A stretch of DNA of 64,000 bases, from NCBI GenBank assembly GCA_019828545.1, contig JACVRA010000287.1, positions 1 to 64,000 on the forward strand, written 5' to 3'. Within the stretch, counting starts at the first letter, position 1; each line of letters opens with the position of its first letter. The DNA comes from Paracamarosporium sp. OC-R06-R3. Lineage: Eukaryota; Ascomycota; Dothideomycetes; Pleosporales; Didymosphaeriaceae. The translations under genes and the position numbers were made by a program. Of this stretch, positions 34,101-45,978 are shown in pieces. The notes below the pieces were generated by a model. That model saw only the letters and a program-made list of their open reading frames with translations. It did not search any database and was not told the origin of the DNA.

Positions 34101-35710
34101 ACGATGCTATATTGTTACGCCCTCCCCGAGTCCGACGCCGAATCATGCTCTGCGAAATTCGTCCCCGCATCAATCGATATCGTTCCCCACCTTCCTTTCT
34201 CGGCACCGAACCCAACCGACAGTTGTTGTACCATGACTTTTTTTGTCTCCTTCGAATACGTTTACGCGACTACGGCAACAGATGCTACGATTAGCTGTCT
34301 CATACTGCATTGGCATAACGACATTGGTCATGGCTCGAGCGGCGCTTGCGCTCATGCGTCGGTGAAAGAGGCAGCAACCACGGAGTATTCAAGAATGCTC
34401 CCTAATTACGGAGGCATTCTGTCGGGTCTTTTTCAAAAGACACGAATTACGGTCGGCACCTTAACGACACTCATGTAGACATATAAAAGTCGGAAGGGGG
34501 TTTGGGATTGCGAAAGACCAAGGAAAAGAGCTAGCGAATTGAAGCGCAGGCGACGTTGGTTCTGCGAGCGAGCTTTCTGGCTCGTGTCTTGTGGCAAATC
34601 ATGTCTCCTGGGTGTTTTTATTGACAGGGCGCCCTTTTTTCCTCGTCAGTCGTTCAACCATGCAAACCTACCATGCAGCTCTTTTTCCATCATCCGTTCC
34701 AATTTTCCTTTGTTAGTGTTAGTGCCGACTCTTTTTTTTTTTCTTCTTCTCCATCTGCTTTCTTGTGCCGGCTTCGGTCGGTGGTGCGTGCGGCTGAGAT
34801 GGATGGAGACGGGGGGGTTTACTGGGGATGTACGCTATAGGATGGGCGGTGGCGGTGCGCCGGAGAAATGCATGCGTTTTATACATTTCGTGTTGTGTCT
34901 TTGTCTTTGTCTTAATCTTGTCTTGTGCGTGATGTGGTGGGCTGGTGTGAGATGGTGAGATGGGGAGAGGGTGTGGCATGGCATGGGCTTTTTTTTTTTC
35001 TCTGCTAGTGTGAGATGGGTCGATGGCTGTGCATATCTTGCTTGCCTTGCTTTTTTACTCGTCTCGTTCTTGTCTTGTCTCGTTTTGTTCTGTTTCTTCG
35101 TTTGCATGTTGGCAAGCGTGTGGAGGTGGTATGGTGGGCGTGGTTTTGTTTTGTTTTGCGTTGGGGTGGGGGTGGGAGTGAGCGGGAGTGGAAGTACATG
35201 TACATGTAGAAGTGGAAGTAGAAGTAGAAGTAGAAGTAGAAGTGGAAGTGGAAGTGGAAGGGTTTACACTGCTGCAAGATATGTTGGGTGATGGTTGGTA
35301 TGAAGTGGTTTGCTGTGCGCGAGGTATGCGCGTTGCTGCTGTGGGCTGTGGGCTGTGGAGGTTTTGTGGTGATGGGGGTTGATTTGCTTGGGGTTGACTT
35401 GGTTGAGGTTGGTGATGGTGTATTGCAATGTCGTCTAGATAAGGTGGGGGCCAGGGAGTCGTGTGGCGGTATGGTAGGGGGTATATGTGCAGCCACCGTG
35501 CTAGTTGTTAGAAGCGATTGTATACGGATTTGTAGTGTAGTCTTGTACAAGAAGAAGTGCGGGTTTACGGAGCGGAATGTACATTAGATAGCACTAGAAT
35601 ATAGACTACATAGCTAACTCATCACTTCATATCGATGCGCGCCCTGACCTGAGGCCGTCTTGGTGCAAGGGAGATTATGTCCGCCTAGCACATGCTCGTG
35701 CCTCGAAGTT
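34101..35710. other. PP1 3' flank and T/G-rich spacer
   Basis: No gene supported. The plus strand has long poly-T runs (34731-34742, 34989-35000) and a T/G-rich bias, with GAAGTR repeats at 35209-35260. Open frames on both strands here are low-complexity. Confidence 0.55.
35209..35260. repeat. GAAGTR hexanucleotide microsatellite
   Basis: About 8.7 units of GAAGTA or GAAGTG run without interruption. A palindromic TACATGTACATGTA lies just upstream. Confidence 0.9.
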
Positions 35711-37273
35711 TCATCTTTGTGCCCCTGATGGGGATCCTGCGATTCGTTGCGCTGCCCAGCATATCGACCGCAGGATGCCCATCTTTACCTTTTGCAGGCC
35801 GCCCGCTCTCGACCACCAGAGCGTCGTTCCAATGGTAGCGGCCAGCCCGAGTCCGAGCACGCTGTTGAAGACCGTTGCCTGCGAGTGTGCTCGGCGCTGG
35901 ACTTCAGAGTACCGCATGTTGCTAAATGTTACCCTGGAGTACTGCGTCGCCCATCCCAGCCCAGGCATCCATAGATCCATTTTCTCCTCGACCCACTTCC
36001 GTAGTAAATAAACCTTGCTCTTCACATCCGTAGCCATCTCCCTGTAGTTGCCCAATGCGAGGTCATTGATAGTATGCGCATCTTGGGTGCGTATCGCTGA
36101 GTACTGCGATAGCGCGGTCCCGCGGTCAGACGGGTATTTGTCGAGGAGTTGGAAGAGCGTGTAGACGTCTTCGAGTCCGGCGTTCATGCCTTGTCCGTAG
36201 AATGGAACCATGGCGTGGGCGGCATCGCCGAGGATGACACCTGTGGTAGTATAGTGGTAGGGCGTACATTTAATTGAGATGAGCGGGAGGTGAGCGTTCT
36301 CGCTATACTGCTGCTTCAGCTCGTCCGCCGTAACCAAGTCTGGGACCACGGAAGGAAACTTGGTGTTAAAATACTCGACTACTTCTCCTGAGGCGTCAAG
36401 CTTCTCGAAGCCTTCCCGTGTAAGGAATAGCGTGGCTGTGAAGGTTTTGTCGAGGTTAGGTAGGGCGATGAACATGGACTCGTCCTGCGGCCAGATGTGC
36501 AGGTAGTTAGGTGGAAGGCGGAAGTCGCCTGAGGGTGTGGGCGGAATATCAAACTGGCACCATAGCTTGTCGATGTATTCCTGCTGATATGACATGGGCA
36601 CGAATTTCATGAGGTGGTAGCGGACGGCGGAATGTGCGCCATCGGCACCGATCATGAAGTCGAATTTGATTTCGATCTCGGTGCCTCGTTCTTCGGGTGC
36701 CTCGGACTTGTTGTGCTTGTCGAACCAGGCGAGCTGTTTCCTGAAGTCAACAGACAAGAGCTTGTGGTTGAAGAAGAATTTGACGTTGGGCATTGATTCG
36801 AGATGGTCAAGGAGCGTTTTGTTGAGACCTGCTCGGTCAAGAGCAAGAAGGTTCTGGGATTGTTAGTCGTGTTGTATAACGGAAAAATGGCAGCATATAT
36901 ACCTTTCCCCTGGGGTCGTAACGCTGGGGTATTTGAAGATGTTCACCTTTCTTTTCGAGATGGATCATGCGGCCACGCATGGGGAATGTCTCGCCAAGAA
37001 CGGCATCGGCAAGGTTGGGAAGACCGGTCTGAGAAAGGGCATTGATTCCTCGCTCAGACAACGCGAGATTAATCGATTTAGTGAAGTTTAGAGGTGTAGT
37101 AGTAGGGTCACGAAGATCTGACAATCAGTACACATTGCGGACGCACCGTGATCTGACGCAAGCTTACCTGGCCGTAACTCGTAAATCTCGACATCATGAC
37201 CTCGAACAGCAGCATAGAGAGCTGCGAGAGCTCCTACAGGGCCAGCTCCCACCACGATGACCTTTTCGGGCAT
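35711..37273 (-). CDS. bna4: Kynurenine 3-monooxygenase
   Basis: A FAD- and NADPH-dependent enzyme that hydroxylates L-kynurenine to 3-hydroxykynurenine in tryptophan breakdown and de novo NAD synthesis, at the mitochondrial outer membrane. Exons 37168-37273, 36903-37117 and 35711-36853 (introns 49-50 bp) give 487 residues. FAD motifs are VVGAGPVG at 7-14, the DG motif ([14 protein letters not shown]) and [25 protein letters not shown], with the strictly conserved GD. Family blocks [10 protein letters not shown] and MRGRMIH are present. A hydrophobic stretch ([16 protein letters not shown]) near the C-terminus fits the membrane anchor of KMO. It is divergent with the MAP1 gene. Confidence 0.93.
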
Positions 37274-37763
37274 TATGAGCGATATACAAGAACAGAAGTA
37301 AGTAGTCAACAGTATATATGGTTCAAATCGGAGGGGGGCGAAAGATGTTGGGCCGATGTCTAAAATAAAGGTCCGCGGCCGAGGTTTGCCTGGATTACGA
37401 ATACATTCACACGAAGCAGAGGAAGTAAGAGATAGGGCTAGGAAAAAGAAAAGAGACAAGTCAGTAACGTGAGCATGTGCGGTATTACCAAAGAGGAAAG
37501 CACGCACGAGCAGGTCGCAAAGTATGCATGCACGATTATATAAGCCAGATCGGCGGCGGCGGCGGCAGCGGCGTTGGAGGGAATTCCGAGACTTTGAGCC
37601 GGCGTTTGCAACTTTTCTGAGACCAACGACGCAGAATACGGGTCGCGCCCTGGTTTTTGGAACGCAAACAGAAGACCACTCTTGATCTTCTCTCCTGCAC
37701 CCTCTCTTTTTTCTACCTCAAATCAACCTCCGATCCACCCATCCTCCCACCCCGTCCCGCACC
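37274..37763. promoter_or_regulatory. Shared KMO/MAP1 divergent promoter region
   Basis: The 490-bp interval between two divergent starts. It holds a TATATA motif (37311-37320), about 40 bp upstream of the KMO ATG, and ATTATATAAG at 37535-37544, about 220 bp upstream of the MAP1 ATG. A GGC-rich run (about 37551-37571) sits next to the latter. Shared regulation is an inference. Confidence 0.45.
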
Positions 37764-39125
37764 ATGGCTGCAGACGCGACCGCGCGCAAGTGCGCCGGAA
37801 AGGACTGCGACAACGACGCAGGCCAGCTGCAATGTCCAAATTGTCAGAAGCTAGGCAAAGAGAGCTACTTCTGCTCACAAGACTGCTTCAAGCGCAACTG
37901 GGTACATAGTAAGATCCACCACAGGCGCCAGATCTGCCCTGCTAACACCCGTAGGCTGAGCACAAGAAGTCGCACAAGTCACAAAGTACTATTCTCTCCA
38001 ATATCTTTACTCCTAAAGTCGTTTCTCACCCCGATCCAGCCACCGGCCACTTCAATCCCTTCCCCACCTACCCGTATACCGGAAGCCTACGACCTGTGTA
38101 CCCGCTGTCGGAGCGGAGGAAGGTGCCCGCGAGCGTGCAATACCCTGACTATGCGAAGGATGGCATACCTCGCTCGGAACAGAAGTTTGTTGGCAGGAAC
38201 AAGATTGCTGTGCTGAATCCAAAGGAGATTGCGGCCATGCGCAAGGTGTGCAGGCTTGCGCGAGAGGTGTTGGACATTGCTGCGAGAGAGGCAAAACCTG
38301 GTGTGACGACAGACTACATTGATGAAATAGTGCACAAGGCCTGTTTGGAGCGAAACGTAGGTTCAGATCTGTGAGTGGAAAAAGCACGATACTGATTCTC
38401 ACAGTCATACCCCTCACCGCTGAACTACTGCCACTTCCCCAAGTCAGTATGCACCTCGCCCAACGAAGTCATCTGCCACGGCATTCCCGACCAGCGCGTT
38501 CTCCAAGATGGTGACATCCTTAACATCGACGTTACCCTTTACCACGGCGGCTTCCATGGCGACCTCAACGAGACATACTATATTGGCGAGAAGGCACTCG
38601 CAGACCCAGACGCAATCCGCATAGTCGAAACATCACGAGAGTGCTTGGACAAGGCTATCGAGCTCGTCAAGCCGGGTATGCTCTTCCGAAACCCAGGAAA
38701 CGTCATCGAGAAACACGCAAAGGCCCAAAACTGCAGCGTCATCAAAACATATTGCGGACACGGTATCAACCAATTGTTCCACTGCGCACCGAATGTTCCA
38801 CATTACGCTAAGAACAAGGCTGTTGGAGAGGCTAAGCCGGGCATGTGCTTCACGATCGAGCCTATGATCAGCTTGGGAACACATAGGGACAAGACATGGC
38901 CTGATGACTGGACAAGTGTTACGGCCGATGGTACCAGGACTGCCCAATTCGGTAAGCTATCTTGTCGAGACTCATGTTGTTCAAGTACTAATGTGAATCA
39001 TAGAACATACATTGCTGGTCACAGAAGATGGTGTAGAGATTCTTACTGCCAGGTTACCAGACTCGCCTGGAGGTCCTGTGGCGCGGATCGAGGCATCAAA
39101 TGGGCAGACGGCAGCATCAGCATAA
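37764..39125 (+). CDS. map1: Methionine aminopeptidase 1
   Basis: A type I enzyme that removes the initiator Met from nascent proteins at the ribosome. Exons 37764-37901, 37955-37985, 38040-38356, 38405-38951 and 39004-39125 give 384 residues. The N-terminus carries the MYND-like zinc finger ([26 protein letters not shown]) that recruits it to ribosomes. Catalytic and metal ligands are present: the HGIPD His, the Asp pair in [31 protein letters not shown] and TEDGVE. The 31-nt second exon is needed to keep frame between the finger and the linker. The acceptor at 38039 was chosen because the nearer AAG would leave a 33-nt intron. Confidence 0.93.
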
Positions 39126-39729
39126 CGGGTTTTTCGAACACATAGATTACGAAAACATAATGTGATGGGATACCAAACATGTGTATCCGTTGTTCTTATT
39201 TTGCGTAGAGATATCTGAGTGCTTCACCTAGGACGTCGTGCAGACAACAGTCTTTAGCGAAATATCGTGAATTTAAAAGACCCTTTCAGCAAGGATGAAT
39301 AATCACGGCGGGTCGAGATTTTGGCGTTACCTTTGGCTTACAATATCTTGTTCAGCTTACCATCTGTACCCCACATGGCTGTCTTTACCCCCACATCGTA
39401 GGCTTCCACTTTTCGCGAACACCAACCGCAGACCCCTATCCACTAGCCTTAGCGTATTGAGAGGAGGGATAGCTACTTGCTTCGTATTAAAAGAGCGTTT
39501 CTTTGCGTACCTAACGACTTCCTCGCGTTCAAAGAAAGCAACGTCCAAGGACTCCGCGTAGAACCGTAGGTTGTCCGCAAATCAACCCCGCCTACTCTTT
39601 GCCGCACTTCATGAGTCATTTCGACTCAGGTACATAAAAAAATCACATTAAAAGTAGGCAAGAGGCCAGTACAGACTCCACCATATCAGTAACTGATCAA
39701 AAGAGATCCAAGTGATCATTCCAAGCACC
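39126..39729. other. Intergenic
   Basis: A 604-bp spacer between MAP1 and the GNAT gene. No motif or gene seen. Confidence 0.5.
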
Positions 39730-40674
39730 ATGGCCACCCAAAATGAAGAGCTCGTCAAGGGCACAGAGCAAAAGCCAGCCGAAGAACCACCTGTTTCCAA
39801 AACAACTTCGCGCGTAGAAGAACACAAACGGCTCAAAAATGATGAGATACAAATCGAGATCTGCACGATAGAAGAAATGCCCACGATCGTACGATTTAGT
39901 TGCCCATACCGATTCCCTTCCATCTCTTCCGACTAACAAATACGCAGGCAGACTGCATATATCGAAGCTATCAGGACTCTGCCTGGGACCGTTGGGAACC
40001 ACCCGCCCTTCGAGGCGATAAGCCAACAAGGACGAAACGGCTGGCCACCCGTTTGAGTCCGTCTTTCCACATCCCAGAAATGAAGTGGATCAAAGCTGTG
40101 TACAAGCCGACGGGGCAAATGGTAGGGGTGGCAGGGTGGATGCTACCTGGTGAGTAGATCTTCTCCGTGGCCTCCACTCCCTTCCTGATACCAAACTGAT
40201 CTCATACAAAAAGGTATGCCTGTGCACAACGTATGGCGACGCTCAGCAATTGACTTTTACGGTTTCAAAGAGAAGATGGGCTGGTCGGACGCCGACATTG
40301 AGGAAATGTGGCGTGGTGTCGACTTGGAGGCCTGGGAGGAGTCTGTTGCCGGAAATGACGACATACGTGCTGATGTAATGAAAGGGGAGCCGCACTGGTT
40401 CCTGGCACCCTTGGTAACGTTGCCGGAGTTTCAGGGGAGGGGTGTAGCGAGCAAGTTGCTGAACTGGGCTTTCGAGCAAGCGGACAAGACGGAACCGGTG
40501 CAGCCTATGTACCTAGAGAGTTCGGCTATGGCAAGGAATGTGTATATGAGATTTGGATTCAAACCTGTTGGAGAGGCGAACTTTTTGAGGAGGGGCCCGG
40601 GCGGGGTAGGTGGAGGTGAGAAGGTGGGTGTGGAGCAGGTGGAGAAGGAGGTCGACGCTGGACTTGCGAGTTAA
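39730..40674 (+). CDS. GNAT-family N-acetyltransferase
   Basis: An acetyl-CoA-dependent transferase of the GNAT fold; the acceptor is unknown. Exons 39730-39888, 39948-40149 and 40214-40674 (introns 59 and 64 bp) give 273 residues. Motif A is visible as LVTLPEFQGRGVASKLLNWA (near residues 187-206, with QGRGVA as the pyrophosphate-binding Q/RxxGxA). Motif B includes MYLESSAMARNVYMRFGFKP (Y in YMRFGF). The N-terminus before the domain is a 35-residue polar linker. A conserved fungal block (CIYRSYQDSAWDRWEPP) precedes the beta strands. The glycine-rich C-terminal tail (GPGGVGGGEK) is disordered. ATG 39730 was chosen because the upstream in-frame codon is GTG. Confidence 0.85.
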
Positions 40675-42411
40675 GCGGAGGGAGAATGTGACTAGAGGAA
40701 AGTCTCTACTGTAGGCATTTGCGTTGGCCATCAAGCGGGCTTTGGCGGTGCGATATCTCCATGATCTGACTTTAAAAGGAAACTACTTGGTATTGTAACC
40801 TTGCTCGCGGTTATGCTTAGAGTCTGCTCTTATTTATCCATTCTGTAAGACTGCTGCATTTGGCCCCCCATCGCGGTCGGGGTTTTAGCCATATCCTTAT
40901 GCTTAGTACCTTATTTCCCTACTCTTGTTACTGTACTCTCTTCTCGTCTACCATGTTCCCGCTCTGCCCCTTAACACGCGACCATTTTAATAATGTATTT
41001 CTCATTCTCTGTAACTACAGGTCACGCATAGGGATATTTATCATCTCTACTTATATAATGGCGTAGCCAACCCTCTAAGCGAGGGGGTTACTGTGAATCA
41101 CCTAGCAAGACACCCGTTCTAACTATGCTACGCTTCCCTTAAGCCACCTAAATAGACCTAGCTTCTATGATCCTTCCCCTTTATATGTGTACAAATAGCA
41201 GTACATCTCCCTCCCATATTCCCCCAATATCTTCCAATATTAAACAGTGGACGTTACTTGATGAAATGCATAACGAACAGCGACATCTTAACGCGCAGCG
41301 CAATGTTTTTGATCAGATTTTTTGGCGGTTGTGTTTGTGAGTGCGAATGCTTTAGATCCGGTTAGGCGTGAAATCAAGTCCTCCTTCTCCATGTTCCATC
41401 TATTGATCCGACATCTTGCATACCAGCATGCTCCGCTAACTATTCACTATTAGCCCGAAAGCACGGATTTGAAGAGTCATCTGTGTTTGCCCTATTAGTG
41501 GATGATTAAAGCAGGGGCAGTCGAGAATATGATTCACTACCGTTACCGGAGAGCGTTCAGTTAGAGGGTTGCGATGCAAGGTTGTATCGGAATACGTAAC
41601 TGGACGATAGTTATAGAAACAGCCAAACTGGTAATAGTCAGCCTATTTTTGACACATCTTGAGGGGGTTGGCTCGGTTTGTGGTGGCGTGTGTAAAATAA
41701 AAATACTGTTATATTTCGAACCTTTTGAGGGCAGTATGCGTTGTTCGAGGCGATCGAAGTATTGCCGGTTGATAAAAGTAGACATTGATACAATAAGTTT
41801 GAATGAAGCTGCTATGACATGGAGAGTAAATTGGCAACGTTTTATATATTATCCATCTTTGCGTAGCGAGAACCACACCAAAGTGAGACGAATCTACTAT
41901 TCCAGCACTTTAAATCTTCAGCTAACATAGGTAAAGCCAGTCGTGTATTGGCCGAAGGTGTCCCCGAAGGCATACCTAACACCTGGTCTTCCCGAGCTGC
42001 ACATGGTAACGTCCCACTATCTACCCTTCATCATCGCGCACGCGGACGATTCTCGAGAGAAGCAGAAGCACAAAGCCAGTAGTGCCTCGCCCCATGTTTG
42101 CGCTCCTGCTTCTTCAATGCTCTACGTTCGTGGGCGTGGAAGATGCGGCTACCCTTTGCGTAGACTACTTGAAGGGAGAAGGTCATTCCGGGCGTTATTG
42201 CAGAGTTGTTCAATATAGCGAGAGCCTACGACGCGTGGACTAGAACGAGTTGTTGAGTACGCCGACTTCAGAGCGTTGACAGGCGTAACTCCAGCTTCAA
42301 TGCCAAAAACGCTAAGCTTTCTCGCCAAGCCCCAGCCTAGGCAATTGTTACAACAACAGCTACGCTTTCTCCATTTATTGCTTCGCTATTTTAATCCTTT
42401 GTATCTCTTCC
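40675..42411. other. AT-richer gene-free tract
   Basis: About 1.7 kb without a recognisable gene, AT-richer than its neighbours from about 40760 to 42000. I see no inverted-repeat ends. It could be an old, mutated transposon, but nothing in it identifies one. Confidence 0.45.
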
Positions 42412-42956
42412 ATGCTCCTCCCTCCCCGTGTCGTCTCCGCATGGCTGGACGACATCACTGCTGCCTCCAGGCCTGAACGTCCCGCTGTCGAAAACGCTCT
42501 CAGGTCCAAGAACCACAATCGCAGCCTCGCAAGCGTCGCGCACTAGACAAAACCACCGCAAACATACCTCGTCTCCAGCCGAGCCCTCCCGATAGTCCTG
42601 ATCCGTTGAGTAGCGACTTGCGAGAATCAATGCAGCCGAGCGAACGAGCGAACGAGCGAGCGGGGTCAGGCCAAGCAAGTAGCAGGGAAGGGAGTGTCGG
42701 ATCACAATCAAATGTGGAGAAAGTAAAGAGACCGCGCGGCAGACCACGTAAACCAAGACAGCAAGAATCCGAAGCTGCCGCTGGTTATGCATCGATCGAG
42801 GCTACAGGATATTTTGTCTTGTCACCAAGCACGTCGCAATACTCCGGTTCGCGACATGGGGAAGAGCTGGCATCAATGGGACTTGGGATCAGTGGACCCG
42901 CAAATTCCAATACCACAGCGGATTATATGCACACATTCAACAATCCCATATCAGTG
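42412..42956 (+). pseudogene. AT-hook ORF relic, possible decayed fungal ORF
   Basis: Frame 1 starts at ATG 42412 (MLLPPRVVSAWLDDITAA) and stops at 42544-42546. A second frame from about 42490 continues (QSQPRKRRALDKTTANIP), holds a clear AT-hook (KRPRGRPRKPRQQ, about 42727-42765), and is open to 43139. The two frames read like one Pro/Ser-rich nuclear protein split by a frameshift. The part beyond about 42950 is the antisense of the dynamin relic, so the real extent is uncertain. The family is unknown. Confidence 0.3.
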
Positions 42957-43527
42957 GCTAGGTATTTCCGTGGACAATACCTCGCTGTCGTAGTAGCCAT
43001 TCAACATACACTGTGTGACTGCTTGAAACTTAGATCCCAGTCTCCCAAGATAAATCCTCTGTGTGCTCTGTCCCGTGCGGGCCCATACTCTCTGGCTCGC
43101 TTCGACGCTATTCCAACCGCTTCGCCTCATCGGCTTTAACCCGAGGAAATTTCGTATTCGTGATGTTCATAAGAAGGTCGCTGAGGCGGGTTTTGAGCGA
43201 TCCAATTCCACACCTTCCTGAACCCGCTATCTCACGCCATGCAGGTTTGAAAAGAAGCCCTTCTCTTGTGCAAGTCGTTCAGCCACGGTAGAATGCGTAT
43301 CGTCGGCGCTGCGATTATTCACGACACAGTAGCCGAGCCGTAGCTGCTTCTCTTTTCCCACAACAAGATCTTTGATCGCTTTCTGAGAGGCCACCTCATT
43401 TGTCAAGTCCGGTTTGGTAAGCTGCCCAGGCAAACCTTGACGTCTTGGTCGCCAATCGATGCAACGTCCTGGGTATGTCTGAATACCATGAATGAGGTTC
43501 CTTGGTTTGGCACTAATTACAACGTAG
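42951..43527 (-). pseudogene. Dynamin-family GTPase pseudogene fragment
   Basis: On the minus strand the fragment reads VVISAK, then (after a diverged stretch) LTKPDLTNEVASQKAIKDL, LRLGYCVVNNRSADDTHSTV and AERLAQEKGFF, the dynamin GTPase region with its TKPD motif. Further on, in other frames, come EIAGSGRCGIGSLKTRLSDL and LMNITNTKFPRVKADEAKRL, the bundle part. A third frame continues with IYLGRLGSKFQAVTQCMLNG and YYDSEVLSTEIPS. Stops and at least two frame changes (around 43240 and 43065) break it. The P-loop is missing. The parts are colinear with the family, so this is one decayed gene. Confidence 0.68.
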
Positions 43528-43994
43528 GCTGTCTTGCCGCAGTTGCACCAGTGTCTGCCACCTGTGCGGCCGCTTTGGGCGAAGGAGGAGTAAATCCCGT
43601 CGCTGATATTGCATGCTTTGCTGGCGTGGTTGCTACTATGGCGAACCCTGTACGTTCGATTCACCTGATTTGAGATTTGTGCTAGTACCTCTCAGCCTTC
43701 TGCTTGTACTGGTTGCTAGCGAGTATAGCTTCCGCGTGGTTCTCTTCCTGTCTCCCCCCAATTCATCTTTCGTTAAGTGATATGGTTGTTTGGTTTGCAA
43801 TGAGATGAGAACTCACTCGCTTGATCCCTGTATATTCATGTTGTCTTTCCAACATTACATATTTTCGGTCATCTAACGGAACGAATCAGTATACAAGGGG
43901 AGCGAGTGGAATTTTTGGAGCGGAGGATAATAGTATTTCGGCATGGGGTCATGCTAGAATACAAGAGCACAAAGAGTAAGTTGTGCTTGATGTC

Positions 43995-45978
43995 CTAATT
44001 CACAACTACCAATGGCCTGGGAACTAGCCTTGTTCCCCGATCAAACAAATTCTCTGGATCATACTTGGCCTTCAGCTCCGCAAGCTTCTTCGCATTGCCG
44101 CCATAAACTTCGTCAGCGGGGACGTCGGGGTTCACGTAGTTACCATATATGCCGACACCCTCAACAGAGCGCACTTTTTCGTCTTGCACCACACCTGCAG
44201 ACTGCGACGCTTTCTTTAGAAGTGCCCGTGAAAAGTCACGAACCGTATCATCGAGTGATGGATCAGCCCTATCATCCGTCAGCAAGATTCGAATTCAACT
44301 CCAGCACAATGCCCTCAAGCGCAAGACCAAATATGCGTGGGTTGTTAGTACAGTGATCAAACTTACCATTTGAACATGGTCGCAAGATTATAATAATGGC
44401 CCCGATTCGAAAACGCCATCTTTTCATTCGGCACCTCCACTACTTTCCGATACGGGATCGTCTCAAACAACAGCAATGAGTCTGTCATATCCGGTTGCGT
44501 TGTGCTATATCCGATGAACTCATCGAAAAGCTTCTGCACAAAGTCTGGCTCAAGAGGTAGCTTGTAGGCGCCACCACCGAACATCTTGCGGCCGCCAAAA
44601 CCCTGGCCTTCGTTCATTGAGCTGTTAAGCTTCTCGTAGGGCATCATGGATGTCAAATCTAGATGTGCTTGGTCAGTATGTGATAGAAAGTGCTAGGAAC
44701 AATCGTCTCGACTGGACACTTTAGGTCCAGAATGGGGTGCAGAGAATGCGTACTTGCTACCGGTCCAAGGTCGATAAGATCTTTAAAGAAAGCGTTTCCT
44801 TCTTCCAGGGTACCGTTGTGGAAGAGCTGCGTGAGAACAACGGGTGCACGCGCGGGCGGCGGACAGGTAAAGCCAAGGAGCATGACTTGATTCCCATCAG
44901 TTTTGGTATGGAACGTATTTAGAAAATTCACAATATGGTGCCTAGGTGCGACGTTCTTGATTAGTAAATTAAACATACAGTGTAGTTGAGCAGCATGCGT
45001 GACCCGAACCCCATGTATGACTAACTGCATGATATCCTAAAAGGTCGAGGATTATGCGAACATGTGGAAGGTATAACATACAGTTTATCAGGAAGGAAGA
45101 TGAGCGGACCGGCAAAGACAGGATTAGTCTGTGGGTGACCGCGGAATGTGAAGGCCGTCACTACGCCGAAATTCTATCCAGCTCGTCAGTCCGCCATCAC
45201 CTAGTCATGCTCTTTTCGAACTAGTAGCAAAGAAGCTTACCTGCCCGGCGCCTCGAATCGCCCAGAACAAGTCCGAATTTTCAGTTTCCGAGGCAATCAC
45301 ACGCTCTCCAGAGGCGAGCACGATCTCTACTTCCAACAGGTTGTCTGCCTCTGATTAGTGAACCGGACCCTCCTCGCCTCAACGTCCAGTATTACTCACC
45401 AACAGTCAGCCCGTACTTGCCACTTAGATACCCGTATCCACCACCTAATGTTAGCCCACCCACGCCTGTGTGATTCACCGTCCCTCCCACAGTAGCTAGG
45501 CCATACTTGGCCGCCTCCTCATCTACATCGACCCATAATGTGCCTCCTTCGGCTCTAATTGTCTTCTTCTCAGCATCTACAGTGACGCCTCGCATGAGGC
45601 TAAGGTCGATGACAAGCCCGTCATCAATACTGGCGCTGCCAGAGGTGGAGTGTCCTCCGCCGCGAACGACGAAGGGAACTCTATGTTCTTTCACGAACTT
45701 TACAGTAGAGATAACATCGTCTACGGATGTAACCTTTACTACGCAGGCCTTGTTATAGTCAGCGTCTGGCAAGGAGAAGAAACGAAGGGTGGGGAAATGC
45801 GGGGAGGATGGGAGGAAGGCGTGGAAGGCATTTGACGCACAGCACGCTTTTCGCAATGCTCACTCCATCTCTTGATGCTTTCTTCGTACTTCTCCCCGTC
45901 GCTGGGAAGTAAGATTTCCGCTTTACTGCTCTTGAGTTGCTCTTTTAGTTGAGCGTAGACATCCGGTGCACTACCCAT
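43995..45978 (-). CDS. FAD-linked oxidoreductase (BBE-like)
   Basis: A berberine-bridge-enzyme type flavoprotein. Seven exons (45841-45978, 45400-45748, 45241-45344, 45082-45173, 44754-44941, 44367-44658, 43995-44268) join in frame to 478 residues. The FAD_binding_4 domain contains [13 protein letters not shown] with His79, the usual site of covalent flavin attachment. [19 protein letters not shown] has no Cys at the second attachment site, so only single attachment is predicted. The C-terminus ([16 protein letters not shown]) is the BBE substrate-domain end. The 140-bp intron 44942-45081 is longer than its neighbours. The N-terminus has no clear signal peptide. The substrate is unknown; fungal members oxidise alcohols, sugars or alkaloid-like compounds. 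Confidence 0.9.

Noticed and set aside
35188..35270. EV-repeat peptide encoded by the GAAGTR run
   Set aside because: Microsatellite translation in a T/G-rich untranslated region; no gene structure.
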